64,000 nucleotides of DNA from Rhizobiaceae bacterium (GCA_016742175.1 JACVCH010000004.1:1-64000); one strand, 5' to 3'. Counted from the first letter of the stretch, positions 15,876 through 25,770 are shown. Translations and numbers: made by a program. The notes: a model not told the origin generated them from the letters alone.

Positions 15876-15914
15876 TTGACACAATCTCGCCTGACATGAT
15901 GTTGTGCACAACAT
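15876..15914 (+). promoter_or_regulatory. ehuB promoter overlapped by a perfect GntR-type palindrome
   Basis: TTGACA (15876-15881) is followed 17 nt later by the -10 position, which falls inside ATGTTGTGCACAACAT (15899-15914), a perfect 16-bp palindrome with the GntR core TTGTGCACAA. A protein bound there would cover the -10 element of the ehuB promoter. The FCD-GntR protein encoded at 12680-13384 is the obvious binder, probably released by a diaminobutyrate-type metabolite. Palindrome and promoter are seen; binder and ligand are inferred. Confidence 0.72.
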
Positions 15915-15948
15915 AAGAACATAACTGGTGGAACATAGGAGCAGCCTG

Positions 15949-16800
15949 ATGAAAAGCGCAATCAGCAAGGGCCTCGCCGCCCTTGGCATGTCCGTTCTCG
16001 CGGCCGGCCTCGCCGGCACCGCGAGCGCCCAATCGCTCATGGAACGCGCGGAGAGCGGCGAGCCGATCCGCATCGGCTTCGCGAACGAGATCCCGTTCGC
16101 CTATCCCGGCGACGACGGCTCCCCGAAGGGCTTCGTCAACGTCATGACGATCGATATCCTCAAGAGCATGGGCTACGAGAACATCGAGCCGGTCCAGACC
16201 GAGTGGGGCGGCCTCATTCCGGGCCTGACCGCCGACCGTTTCGACATCGTTACCGGCGGCATGAACATCCTGGCCAGCCGCTGCGAGAACATCGCCTTCT
16301 CCGAGCCGATCGCGACCGTCGGCGACGGCTTCATCGTCGCGCCGGGCAACCCGAAGAACGTCAGCGATTATGCAAGCCTCGTCGCGAACGAGGCCATCAT
16401 GGTCACCGGCTCGGGCTATTCCAACATCGAGGCCGCCAAGGCCGCGGGCGTCGAGGACGCCAACATCATGCAGGTTCCGGGGCCGACCGAGATCCTCGCC
16501 GCAGTGCGTGCGGGCCGCGCGGACGCGGGTGCCGGCACCTACTTCACCATGAAGCAGCTCGCCGACAGTTCCGGCGGCGCCGTCGAGGCCTCGGACCCGA
16601 GCGCGATGCCGGAAGACTCGTTCAACTGGGCCGGCATCGGCTTCCGCGAGGCCGACCAGGAATTCCTGGACAAGTTCAACACCGCGCTCGCCGAATATGT
16701 CGGCTCCGAGGAGATGTTGGCCGCGGTGGCGGAATATGGCTACGGCGAAGGCTCGCTTCCGGGCGACCAGACCACCGAATGGGTCTGCGCCAACCGCTGA
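15949..16800 (+). CDS. ehuB: Ectoine/5-hydroxyectoine-binding protein EhuB
   Basis: The 283-residue protein has a Sec signal peptide (about residues 1-27, ending SAQS) and a family 3 solute-binding fold. IRIGFANEIPFAYPGDDG, TEWGGLIPGLTADRFDIVTGGM and SRCENIAFSEPI are the pattern of EhuB. It acts in the periplasm and delivers ectoines to EhuCD. The ATG at 15949 has AGGAG 7 nt upstream. It is first in the long rightward operon, and a perfect hairpin follows it. Aromatic residues near the N-terminus (F, Y, P in the FANEIPFAYP stretch) are consistent with an aromatic cage for a zwitterion. Confidence 0.92.
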   Translation: MKSAISKGLAALGMSVLAAGLAGTASAQSLMERAESGEPIRIGFANEIPFAYPGDDGSPKGFVNVMTIDILKSMGYENIEPVQTEWGGLIPGLTADRFDIVTGGMNILASRCENIAFSEPIATVGDGFIVAPGNPKNVSDYASLVANEAIMVTGSGYSNIEAAKAAGVEDANIMQVPGPTEILAAVRAGRADAGAGTYFTMKQLADSSGGAVEASDPSAMPEDSFNWAGIGFREADQEFLDKFNTALAEYVGSEEMLAAVAEYGYGEGSLPGDQTTEWVCANR

Positions 16801-16847
16801 CATGATCGAAGGCAGGCCGGCCGCCTGGCCCACCTGCCATTCCTCGA

Positions 16848-16870
16848 GGGCGCCGATCCATCCGGCGCCC
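16848..16870 (+). terminator. Stem-loop between ehuB and ehuC (attenuator or mRNA stabiliser)
   Basis: GGGCGCCG (16848-16855) pairs perfectly with CGGCGCCC (16863-16870) around a 7-nt loop, without a U-run. It sits in the 98-bp gap between the binding-protein gene and the first permease gene. Such hairpins usually protect the upstream mRNA or reduce read-through so that binding protein exceeds permease. Confidence 0.55.
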
Positions 16871-16898
16871 CTCTGGCCTTCGGCAGGGGCTGAGCGGC

Positions 16899-17564
16899 AT
16901 GTCCTATCTCGAGTTTCTCAGCCAGTATGGCGACCGCATCGCCAGCGGCACGCTGATCACGATCGCGCTGACCGCCCTGGCGGCGCTGCTGGCCATGGCG
17001 ATCGCGCTGGCCGCCGGCCTCATGCGCATGGCGCGCAATGTCGCGGTGCGCGGCGTTGCGACGGTCTATATCGAGATCTTCCGCGGCACATCGCTCCTCG
17101 TCCAGCTCTACTGGATCTTCTTCGTCCTTCCGCTCTTCGGCATCACGCTTGAGAAGTTCACGGCCGGCTTCGTGGCCGTCGGCATGAACCTTGGCGCCTA
17201 CGGCGCCGAACTCGTGCGCGGTGCGGTCCAGTCTGTGCCGCGGGGCCAATGGGAGGCGGCGCTGGCGCTCAACATGTCGCCGGCCAAGCGCATGCGCCGG
17301 GTGATCCTGCCGCAGGCCGTGCTCATCATGCTGCCGTCCTGGGGCAACCTTCTGATCGAACTCCTGAAGGGCACCGCGCTCGTCGCGCTGATCTCGGTCA
17401 CGGACCTGATGTTCCAGGTCAAGCAGATCAACGGCACCACCTTCATGTCGGCCGAGGCATTCGGCACCGCGCTGGTCATCTACTACGTTCTGGCGCGGTT
17501 CATGATCACGCCGTTCATGCGCTGGCTCGAACGGTTCATGATGCGCAAGATGGGGAGGGCCTGA
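16899..17564 (+). CDS. ehuC: Ectoine ABC transporter permease EhuC
   Basis: The 221-residue protein is a polar-amino-acid-type (HisM/GlnP family) inner-membrane permease with about five membrane helices and the EAA loop near residues 115-135 (GQWEAALALNMSPAKRMRRV). VYIEIFRGTSLLVQLYW is the family signature. It pairs with EhuD to form the channel, driven by EhuA. The position directly after ehuB and the gene order B-C-D-A match the Sinorhizobium-type ectoine importer. Confidence 0.9.
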   Translation: MSYLEFLSQYGDRIASGTLITIALTALAALLAMAIALAAGLMRMARNVAVRGVATVYIEIFRGTSLLVQLYWIFFVLPLFGITLEKFTAGFVAVGMNLGAYGAELVRGAVQSVPRGQWEAALALNMSPAKRMRRVILPQAVLIMLPSWGNLLIELLKGTALVALISVTDLMFQVKQINGTTFMSAEAFGTALVIYYVLARFMITPFMRWLERFMMRKMGRA

Positions 17565-17568
17565 AGCC

Positions 17569-18236
17569 ATGCTCGACTGGCGCTGGGACTTCACCTGGGA
17601 AATCCTTCCCCGCCTGCTTGCTGCGACCGGGAACACGCTGATCGCGGCGGGGCTCGGCTACGCCATCGCCGTGGTTCTCGGCCTGATGCTCGCGCTTGCG
17701 CAGCGCACGCCGTTCCGGCCGCTGACGATCGCGGTGCGCGAGACGGTCGAGTTCATTCGCTCAACGCCGCTCGTCCTGCAGATCTTCTTCGTCTTCTATG
17801 TCGGGCCGCAATTCGGCATCCGGCTTTCCCCCTGGACCGCCGGCATGATCGCCATCGGCCTCCACTATGCCGCCTACCTCTCCGAGGTCTATCGCGGCGG
17901 GCTGGAGAGCGTTCCGAAGGGACAGTGGGAGGCCGCCAGGTCGCTGAACCTTTCGACGGCGCGAACCTATTTCCGCGTCATCCTCCCGCAGGCCCTGCCG
18001 CCATCGCTGGCGGGCATGGGCAACTATCTCGTCGGCATTTTCAAGGACACGCCGATGCTGTCGGTAATCGGCGTCGCGGAACTCATGCACACGGCGAACG
18101 CGATCGGTTCGGAAACCTACCGCTTCCTCGAGCCCTTCACGCTCGTCGGCCTCATCTTCCTTCTCATCTCGCTGCCGACCGCGGCCCTCATTCGGGTCTT
18201 CGAGGCATGGACGCGGCGCAAACTCGGATTGAGCTG

Positions 18237-18237
<1 letters not shown>
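17569..18237 (+). CDS. ehuD: Ectoine ABC transporter permease EhuD
   Basis: The 222-residue protein is the second polar-amino-acid-type permease. It has the VEFIRSTPLVLQIFFVFY signature, the EAA loop (GQWEAARSLNLSTARTYFRV) and about five membrane helices. It begins 4 nt after ehuC, and its stop overlaps the ehuA start by 1 nt (TGATG). It forms the heterodimeric channel with EhuC. Confidence 0.9.
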
Positions 18238-19058
<821 letters not shown>

Positions 19059-19060
19059 GG

Positions 19061-20062
19061 ATGACGCTTGCCGACATCCTCGCCGCGCGCCGGCGGATAT
19101 CCGGGCTGGCGGTGCGCACGCCGCTCGTGCCTTCACCGCACATGAGCCGGGTCGCGGGCACCGACTTCCTGTTGAAGCTGGAGACCACGCAGCCGATCGG
19201 CGCGTTCAAGCTGCGCGGCGCGCTCAATGCGCTCGCGAACATCGCGGCCGACGCGCCCGGCGTCACTTGCTGCTCGACTGGAAATCACGGCCGGGGCGTC
19301 GCCTATGCCGCCAGGGCGCGCGGCCTGCGCGCCGTCGTCTGCATGTCCGCGCTGGTCCCGCAGGCGAAAGTCGATGGCATCCGGGCGCTCGGCGCCGAAG
19401 TCCGGATCGTCGGGCGAAGCCAGGACAAAGCGCATGAGGAAAGTTTGAGGCTGGTTCGCGACGAGGGGCTGGTCGAGATCCCACCCTTCGACGACCCGCT
19501 GGTGATCGCCGGCCAGGGCACGATCGGGCTGGAGCTTCTGGAAGATCGGCCCGACCTCGAGGCGATCCTCGTTCCGCTGTCCGGCGGCGGCCTTGCGGCG
19601 GGCATCGCGCTTGCGGCGAAGGCGATCAAGCCGGCGATCCGCGTGATCGGCATCACGATGGATCGCGGGGCGGCGATGGCGCAGTCGGTGCGCGCGGGCG
19701 CTCCGGTCGAGGTCGAAGAGGTTGCCAGCCTCGCCGACTCGCTGGGCGGCGGCATCGGACGCGACAACAAGCTGACGCTGTCGATCTGCCGCGATCTTCT
19801 CGACGACTATGTGCTGGTCACCGAGGACGAAATATACGGCGCGATGCAGGCGCTCTATTTCGAAGACGGGCTCGTCGCCGAAGGCGCGAGCGTGGTCGGC
19901 CTGGCGGCGGTGATGGCGGGCAAGGTGTCGACGACGCGCGCACCCGTCGCAACCATCATCACGGGGCGCAATGTCGACATGAAAATTTTCACGGACATCG
20001 TCTCGGGACGCGGCGTGAAGCTCGGCGACATCGAACTGAAGGGGCGCGCCTATGCCGCGTGA
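19061..20062 (+). CDS. eutB: EutB, PLP-dependent threonine dehydratase-like enzyme
   Basis: The 333-residue protein is a fold-type II PLP enzyme of the serine/threonine dehydratase family. The PLP lysine lies in GAFKLRGALNAL and the glycine-rich phosphate loop in LSGGGLAAG. In ectoine loci this gene is eutB, tied to 5-hydroxyectoine use with eutC, possibly by removing the hydroxyl group from a ring-opened intermediate. It starts 2 nt after ehuA with AAGGAGG upstream and overlaps eutC by 11 nt. The exact reaction is not settled to my knowledge. Confidence 0.87.
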   Translation: MTLADILAARRRISGLAVRTPLVPSPHMSRVAGTDFLLKLETTQPIGAFKLRGALNALANIAADAPGVTCCSTGNHGRGVAYAARARGLRAVVCMSALVPQAKVDGIRALGAEVRIVGRSQDKAHEESLRLVRDEGLVEIPPFDDPLVIAGQGTIGLELLEDRPDLEAILVPLSGGGLAAGIALAAKAIKPAIRVIGITMDRGAAMAQSVRAGAPVEVEEVASLADSLGGGIGRDNKLTLSICRDLLDDYVLVTEDEIYGAMQALYFEDGLVAEGASVVGLAAVMAGKVSTTRAPVATIITGRNVDMKIFTDIVSGRGVKLGDIELKGRAYAA

Positions 20063-21044
20063 GGTAACCATTTTCACGGAGGCCGACCTCAGGAAGCTGG
20101 TGCGGCTCGACCTTCCCGCGATCGACATCGTCGAGCGGGCGTTCGCCGCGCTCGCTTCGGGCAGCGTCGTGATGCCACCGATCCTCTCGATGGCCATCGC
20201 CGAGGCCAATGGCGAAGTCGACGTGAAGACGGCCTACATTCCGGGCTTCGACGGTTTCGCGATCAAGGTCAGCCCCGGCTTCTTCGACAACCCGAAGCTC
20301 GGCCTGCCGAGCCTCAACGGGCTGATGATCCTGTTCTCGGCAAGGACCGGCCTCGTCGAGGCGCTGCTTCTCGACAACGGTTACCTCACCGACATCCGGA
20401 CTGCCGCCGCCGGCGCCGTGGCGGCGCGCCATCTGGCGCCGGGAACCGTCGAGACGGCGGGCGTCATCGGCACCGGGGCGCAGGCCCGGCTGCAGATGGA
20501 AGCCGCGCATCTGGTGCGGTCCTTCACCAGGCTGATGGTCTGGGGACGCGACAATGAGAAGGCGCGAGGCTGCGCGGCCGACCTTGCGGTAAGGCTCGGC
20601 GTGCAGGCGCAGGCCGTGGCAGATCCGGCCGAACTCGTCGCCGCCAGCCAGCTCGTGGTGACGACCACGCCGGCCGAGCATCCGGTGCTGCGCGCCGAAT
20701 GGTTGCATCCCGGGCTGCACGTGACGGCAATGGGTTCCGACCAGGCCGGCAAGAACGAGATCGACCCGGCCGCGCTTTCCAAGGCCGACCTTTATGTCTG
20801 CGACCGCGTTTCCCAATGCGAATTGCTGGGCGAGTTGCGCAGCGCGATCGCCGCTGGAACATGGCATGGCGGCACGCCGCCGGAGCTTGGCGAGATCGTT
20901 GCCGGCCGCCGTCCCGGCCGCATGTCGGACGACCAGATCACGATCTGCGACCTCACCGGGACCGGCGCACAGGACACCGCCATCGCGAACTATGCCGTCG
21001 AAGCCGGGCGCAGGAGCGGATCGGGATCGTCGATCCTGACCTGA
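20052..21044 (+). CDS. eutC: EutC, ornithine cyclodeaminase-like reductase
   Basis: The 330-residue protein belongs to the ornithine cyclodeaminase/mu-crystallin family. The Rossmann loop is GVIGTGAQARLQ, and the VTAMGSDQAGKNEID motif replaces the more usual GGD version seen in the true cyclodeaminase at 8939. Together with EutB it marks ectoine loci that also use 5-hydroxyectoine, so a reductive step on the product of EutB is likely. Its start lies inside eutB. EutA, the third member in the Sinorhizobium set, is not found in the window. Confidence 0.87.
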   Translation: MPREVTIFTEADLRKLVRLDLPAIDIVERAFAALASGSVVMPPILSMAIAEANGEVDVKTAYIPGFDGFAIKVSPGFFDNPKLGLPSLNGLMILFSARTGLVEALLLDNGYLTDIRTAAAGAVAARHLAPGTVETAGVIGTGAQARLQMEAAHLVRSFTRLMVWGRDNEKARGCAADLAVRLGVQAQAVADPAELVAASQLVVTTTPAEHPVLRAEWLHPGLHVTAMGSDQAGKNEIDPAALSKADLYVCDRVSQCELLGELRSAIAAGTWHGGTPPELGEIVAGRRPGRMSDDQITICDLTGTGAQDTAIANYAVEAGRRSGSGSSILT

Positions 21045-21101
21045 CGCCGCCGGCTCACGCGCTGCCCTGCAACGGGCGAACAATGGACAGGTATCGCAGC
21101 C

Positions 21102-21587
21102 ATGCTGAAGCTCGACGATCGCGACCTCAGGATACTCGCCATCCTGCGGGAGGAAGGCCGCATCTCCAAGGCGGAACTCGCCGGCCGCATCAATTTGTCG
21201 GCGGCGCCCTGCTGGGAACGGCTGAAGCGGCTCGAGGATGCCGGCATCATCGTCGGCTATCGCGCCGAGGTCTCGCTGCGCAAGATCGCGGCGCATATCG
21301 TGGTGTTCATGGCTGTCGAGCTCGAGCAGCACCGGGCCGAAGATTTCGCCGTGTTCGAACGGACGATCGCGCCGCTGGACGAAATCGTCTCGTGCTGGGC
21401 CGTCGGGGGCGGTTTCGACTATTTCCTGCAGATCGTCACGCGCGACATCGACGCCTACCAGCGCCTGGTCGACCATCTGCTCGAGGCGCGCTGCGGGCTC
21501 GCACGCTACTTCACTTATGTCGTGACCAAGCCCGTCAAGCAGTCGGCCCGGCTTCCGCTCGACCTGCTGCTGGGAGGCGAAGGTTAG
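21102..21587 (+). CDS. doeX: AsnC/Lrp-family regulator DoeX
   Basis: The 161-residue protein has an AsnC winged helix (ISKAELAGRINLSAAPCWERLKRLE, about residues 20-50) and a C-terminal RAM ligand domain (GGGFDYFLQIVTRDIDAY). An AsnC-type gene, doeX, is a constant part of ectoine catabolic loci, where it is thought to sense a catabolic intermediate such as diaminobutyrate. It lies inside the rightward operon, 57 nt after eutC. Unlike the Lrp gene at 11092 this one is intact. It may act with the FCD-GntR protein. Confidence 0.87.
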   Translation: MLKLDDRDLRILAILREEGRISKAELAGRINLSAAPCWERLKRLEDAGIIVGYRAEVSLRKIAAHIVVFMAVELEQHRAEDFAVFERTIAPLDEIVSCWAVGGGFDYFLQIVTRDIDAYQRLVDHLLEARCGLARYFTYVVTKPVKQSARLPLDLLLGGEG

Positions 21588-21684
21588 TCGGGCGATCGGC
21601 GGCAATTGCGAAGGATCGTCTGCGACGGCAGCCCACAACCGAAGAATTGCGGGCGCCATCGCGGCGATAGTCGAGCCCTCTCTC

Positions 21685-23187
21685 ATGATGGTGTCGCCCA
21701 TGCCAGCCGCTGCAGCAATGTTACAGAAAGCCTCCCTGTCGCACCTCTCCGATCCGCGCCTCTTCCGCGAGTTCGCCTATGTCGACGGCGCGTGGACGGC
21801 GGGCAGCAAGGCCCTTGCCATCGACGTCGTCGATCCGGCCGACGGCTCGCGCGTCGGCAGCGTCCCGGCGCTGACCGGTCTGGACGCAGACCACGCAATC
21901 GCAGCGGCCCACCGCGCCTTTCCGGCGTGGGCTTCGACCCTGCCGTCGCGGCGCAGCGAGATCCTGAGGCGCTGGCACGATCTCATCCGGGCCGCCCGCG
22001 AGGATCTGGCCCTCCTGATGGTGCAGGAGCAGGGCAAGCCGCTGTCGGAAGCGCGCGGGGAGATCGACTACGCGGCGTCCTTCGTCGAGTTCTACGCCGA
22101 GGAAGCCAAGCGGCTGAACGTCGAAAGCGTCACCTCGCACCTGCCGGGCGCCGACATGCGCGTGACGCGCCGGCCGGTGGGCGTCGCGGCGCTCGTCACG
22201 CCCTGGAACTTTCCGTCGGCTATGCTGACTCGAAAGGCCGCCGCGGCGCTTGCCGCGGGCTGCACCGTCGTCGCGCATCCGTCGTCGCAGACGCCGTTTT
22301 CGGCGCTGGCGCTGGCGGAACTGGCCGAGCGCGCGGGGTTCCCGGCCGGCGTCTTCAACGTCCTGACGGGCGACGCGCCCGAGATCGTCGGCGCGATGAC
22401 GGCCTCGCCGGCCGTGCGCGTCGTTTCCTTCACCGGATCGACGGAGATCGGACGGCTGCTCTACGCCCAGTCCGCCCCGACGATCAAGCGGCTCGTCATG
22501 GAACTCGGCGGCCACGCGCCGTTCCTCGCCTTCGCCGACTGCGACGTCGACCGCGCCGTCGAATGCGCGATCGCGGCAAAGTTCGCGACGTCGGGCCAGG
22601 ACTGCCTGGCCGCGAACCGGTTCGAGATCGAGCGGCCGATCTATGAGCGCGTGGTCGCCCAGTTCACGCAAAAGGTGAAGGCGCTGCGCGTCGGGCCGGG
22701 CATGGACGACGCCGACATCGGCCCGCTCATGAACGAGCGCGCGATCGCCAAGCAGCAGGAACACGTGGCCGATGCGCTCGCGCGCGGCGCGCGGCTGCTG
22801 ACCGGCGGCGGCGTCCACCGTGCCGGTCCGCTCTTCTTCGAGCCGACCGTCCTGGCAGACGTTCCGGACGATGCGCTGATCTTTCGCGAGGAGACGTTCG
22901 GGCCGATCGCCGCCTTCGCACCCTTCGACACCGAAGCGGAAGCGCTGGAAAGGGCAAATCGGACGGAGACGGGCCTGGTCGCCTACCTGCACACGCGCGA
23001 CGAGGCGCGCATCGCGCGCCTCTGCGACCGGCTCGAGTTCGGAATGGTCGCCGTCAACCGCACCAAGATCACCGGCGCGCCGGTTCCCTTCGGCGGGGTG
23101 AAGCAGGCGGGGCTCGGCCGCGAAGGGTCGCGGCACGGGCTCGAAGCCTATACAGACCTCAGATACATCTGCCGCGAGACGGCGTGA
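21685..23187 (+). CDS. doeC: Aspartate-semialdehyde dehydrogenase DoeC (ALDH family)
   Basis: The 500-residue protein is an aldehyde dehydrogenase with the general base glutamate in MELGGHAPFL, the catalytic cysteine in SGQDCLAANR and the EETFGPIAA motif. Between doeX and doeD it fits DoeC, which oxidises L-aspartate 4-semialdehyde to L-aspartate at the end of ectoine breakdown. The conserved cofactor-binding lysine, normally in a VxKP motif after PWNFP, is a histidine here (TVVAHPSSQTP). That may change NAD/NADP preference. The start is uncertain: ATGs at 21685, 21688, 21700 and 21718 all lack a strong ribosome-binding site. Confidence 0.85.
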   Translation: MMVSPMPAAAAMLQKASLSHLSDPRLFREFAYVDGAWTAGSKALAIDVVDPADGSRVGSVPALTGLDADHAIAAAHRAFPAWASTLPSRRSEILRRWHDLIRAAREDLALLMVQEQGKPLSEARGEIDYAASFVEFYAEEAKRLNVESVTSHLPGADMRVTRRPVGVAALVTPWNFPSAMLTRKAAAALAAGCTVVAHPSSQTPFSALALAELAERAGFPAGVFNVLTGDAPEIVGAMTASPAVRVVSFTGSTEIGRLLYAQSAPTIKRLVMELGGHAPFLAFADCDVDRAVECAIAAKFATSGQDCLAANRFEIERPIYERVVAQFTQKVKALRVGPGMDDADIGPLMNERAIAKQQEHVADALARGARLLTGGGVHRAGPLFFEPTVLADVPDDALIFREETFGPIAAFAPFDTEAEALERANRTETGLVAYLHTRDEARIARLCDRLEFGMVAVNRTKITGAPVPFGGVKQAGLGREGSRHGLEAYTDLRYICRETA

Positions 23188-23217
23188 CCGACCTCAAGAG
23201 TTCAATGGAGAAACCAG

Positions 23218-24588
23218 ATGCTGACCAATGACGTCCTCGCGCAGTGGGATCGTGAAAACCTCTTCCATCCCTCGACGCATCTCGCCCAGCATGCGCGCGG
23301 CGAGTCGGCCGCCCGCATCGTCACCGGCGGCAAGGGCGTCTTCATCGAGGATCGCGACGGCAACCGCCTGCTCGACGCGTTCGCGGGACTCTACTGCGTC
23401 AATGTCGGCTACGGGCGCCCGGAAATCGCCGAGGCGATCGCGGCGCAGGCCAAGGAACTCGCCTATTACCACGCCTATGCCGGCCACGGCACGGAAGCCT
23501 CCATCACCCTTGCCAAGATGGTGCTGGAGCGCGCGCCGGAAGGCATGTCCAAGGTCTATTTCGGGCTCGGCGGCTCCGACGCCAACGAGACCAACGTCAA
23601 GCTCGTCTGGTACTACAACAACATCCTCGGCCGGCCGGAGAAGAAGAAGATCATCTCGCGCTGGCGCGGTTATCACGGCTCGGGCCTCGTCACCGGGTCG
23701 CTGACCGGCCTGAAGCTCTTCCACGACAAGTTCGACCTGCCGGTCGAGCGCGTCGTGCATACCGAAGCCCCCTACTATTACCAGCGGCCCGACAGCGCGA
23801 TGAGCGAGGCGGATTTCGTCGCCCATTGCGTCGACGCGCTGGAGAGCCTGATCGCGAAGGAAGGCGCCGACACGATCGCCGCCTTCATCGGCGAGCCGGT
23901 TCTGGGAACGGGCGGCATCGTGCCCCCGCCGGCCGGATACTGGGCGGCGATCAAGAAGGTCTTGAAGAAGCACGACATCCTGCTGATCGTCGACGAGGTC
24001 GTGACCGGCTTCGGTCGGCTGGGCTCGATGTTCGGTTCCGACCATTACGACATCGCCCCCGACTTCATCACCATCGCCAAGGGCCTGACGTCGGCCTACG
24101 CGCCGCTGTCCGGTTCGATCGTCGGCGACAAGGTCTGGAAGGTGCTCGAACAGGGCACCGACGAGAACGGGCCGATCGGCCATGGCTGGACCTATTCGGC
24201 CCACCCGATCGGAGCGGCGGCAGGCATCGCCAACCTCAAGCTGATCGACACGCTCGGGCTGGTGACGAATGCCAAGGATACGGGTGCGTATCTCAACAAG
24301 GCGATGAAGGATGCGCTCGGCGGTCACGCCAATGTCGGCGAAGTGCGCGGAGAGGGCATGCTGTGCGCGGTGGAACTGACAGCCGACCGCGACGCGCGGA
24401 CGCCATTCGATCCCGCCAGGAAGATCGGCCCCGCCATCGCCGCGGCGCTCTTGAGGCGCGGCGTGATCGCCCGGGCGATGCCCCAGGGCGACATCATCGG
24501 CTTCGCCCCGCCGCTCTGCCTGACGACGTCCGAAGCAGACCAGATCGTGGATACGATAGCGAAGGCCGTCGGCGAAGTGCTCGGCTGA
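23218..24588 (+). CDS. doeD: L-2,4-diaminobutyrate transaminase DoeD
   Basis: The 456-residue protein is a class III (omega) aminotransferase. It has the GSDANETNVKLVWYYNN motif, the aspartate that holds the PLP nitrogen in IVDEVVTGFGRLG and the PLP lysine in ITIAKGLTSAYAPL. DoeD converts L-2,4-diaminobutyrate to aspartate 4-semialdehyde, linking the M20 deacetylase to DoeC. GGAG precedes the ATG and the gene closes the rightward operon. It is followed by the convergent LacI-type gene after 66 nt, with only a weak hairpin between them. Confidence 0.9.
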   Translation: MLTNDVLAQWDRENLFHPSTHLAQHARGESAARIVTGGKGVFIEDRDGNRLLDAFAGLYCVNVGYGRPEIAEAIAAQAKELAYYHAYAGHGTEASITLAKMVLERAPEGMSKVYFGLGGSDANETNVKLVWYYNNILGRPEKKKIISRWRGYHGSGLVTGSLTGLKLFHDKFDLPVERVVHTEAPYYYQRPDSAMSEADFVAHCVDALESLIAKEGADTIAAFIGEPVLGTGGIVPPPAGYWAAIKKVLKKHDILLIVDEVVTGFGRLGSMFGSDHYDIAPDFITIAKGLTSAYAPLSGSIVGDKVWKVLEQGTDENGPIGHGWTYSAHPIGAAAGIANLKLIDTLGLVTNAKDTGAYLNKAMKDALGGHANVGEVRGEGMLCAVELTADRDARTPFDPARKIGPAIAAALLRRGVIARAMPQGDIIGFAPPLCLTTSEADQIVDTIAKAVGEVLG

Positions 24589-24654
24589 GACGATCGGTGA
24601 GGGCAGGCTGCTGCAGGGTGATATCCTTGCAGCCGATCTGGCGGTCGGCGCTTG

Positions 24655-25704
24655 CTACCGCGTCCGCGTGGAGCCGCGGGCGACGATTTCGAAGCCGAGA
24701 TCGACGACGGGTCTGTCCGGCGCGCGGCCGGCGATTCGCTCCAGGAGGAGGCGCGCGGCTTCGGCGCCGATTTCGTAGCGCGGGATGCGCACGGTCGTCA
24801 GCGCGGGCGTGACCGCACCGGCAAGGTCGATGTCGTCGAACCCGGCGATCGCGATGTCGTCCGGCACGCGGATGCCGCGACGCTCGGCTTCGAAGAGCGC
24901 GCCGGCGGCGAGCACGTCGTTGGCAAAGAACGCGGCGTCGATGGAAGGGTCGGCTGCGACGAGATCGGCAAATGCCTTCGAGCCGTTGTCGAGGGTGAAG
25001 AACGCCTCGCGGATGAGTCCTTGGTCGCGCGCGAGCCCGAATTCGTCGACCGCTTCCAGATAGCCGCGCAGGCGCTCGGCGGCGCGGTCGTTGTTGAGGA
25101 CGGGCGCGGAGACGAAGGCGATGCGCCGATAGCCGCAGCCGGCGAGATAGGCGACCATCGCATGCGAGGCGTCGCGATTGGAAAAGCCGACCAGCATGTC
25201 GAGCGGCCCGTCATCCATCGACCATGTCTCGACGATGGGGATGTCGGAATTTTGCAGGAGCCGGCGCGTGCGGTCCGAATGGGTGACGCCGGTCAGGACG
25301 AGCCCGCTCGGGCGCTGCGACAGGAAGGCAGCGACGAGTTCCGTTTCGGCTTCCGGCGAATAGCCGCTATTGGCGAGGAGAAGCTGGTATCCGGCCGCAT
25401 GCAGCACGTCGGTCATGCCCTGCACCTTGTCGGCGAAGATCGAGTTGACGACCGTGGGGATGATGACGCCGACCGTGCGCGTGCGCCGCGAGGCCAGGCC
25501 GCCGGCAAGCTGGTTGGGAATGTAGCCGGTCTCTTCGATCGCCTCCCAGACGATTTTGCGCGTCGCTTCGCTGACCGTGTCAGGCTTGTTGATGGTGCGC
25601 GAGATCGTGATCGCCGACACGCCGGCGAGACGCGCCACGTCCTCGATGCGCACGGCGGCATGCTTTTGCCGCGCGCTGCGTCGTCTCGTTACGTCCTCGT
25701 TCAA
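24655..25704 (-). CDS. LacI-family repressor of the adjoining transport and catabolic genes
   Basis: The 349-residue protein has a LacI helix-turn-helix (RIEDVARLAGVSAITISRTIN, near residues 18-38) and a periplasmic-binding-protein-like effector domain. I prefer the TTG at 25704, with GGAGG 9 nt upstream. An ATG at 25743 would lie inside an operator copy. It resembles GntR-gluconate-type LacI members that sense sugar acids, but the effector is not evident. The operator (core AGCGCTAACA) occurs twice before this gene and the importer, and twice in the catabolic promoter at 29840-29876. It therefore controls the import and breakdown genes and probably itself. Confidence 0.85.
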   Translation of the reverse strand: MNEDVTRRRSARQKHAAVRIEDVARLAGVSAITISRTINKPDTVSEATRKIVWEAIEETGYIPNQLAGGLASRRTRTVGVIIPTVVNSIFADKVQGMTDVLHAAGYQLLLANSGYSPEAETELVAAFLSQRPSGLVLTGVTHSDRTRRLLQNSDIPIVETWSMDDGPLDMLVGFSNRDASHAMVAYLAGCGYRRIAFVSAPVLNNDRAAERLRGYLEAVDEFGLARDQGLIREAFFTLDNGSKAFADLVAADPSIDAAFFANDVLAAGALFEAERRGIRVPDDIAIAGFDDIDLAGAVTPALTTVRIPRYEIGAEAARLLLERIAGRAPDRPVVDLGFEIVARGSTRTR

Positions 25705-25728
25705 TACCACCAGCCTCCGACCGCCTGA

Positions 25729-25742
25729 AGACAGCGCTAACA
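25729..25742. promoter_or_regulatory. LacI-type operator O1 (lacI-proximal)
   Basis: AGACAGCGCTAACA lies 25 bp before the TTG start of the LacI-type gene. GACAGCGCTAACAT, 14 bp, is identical here and at 29841-29854. It is 56 bp from the perfect palindrome at 25785-25798. It is likely the autoregulatory site, and the two could hold a DNA loop. Confidence 0.65.
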
Positions 25743-25770
25743 TAAGTCGCCGAAACGGTCGAGTGACGCA

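Noticed and set aside
24606-24645. A hairpin (GGCTGC...GCAGCC) as terminator between doeD and the LacI gene.
   Set aside because: The stem is only 6 bp with a long loop, too weak to list as a terminator.
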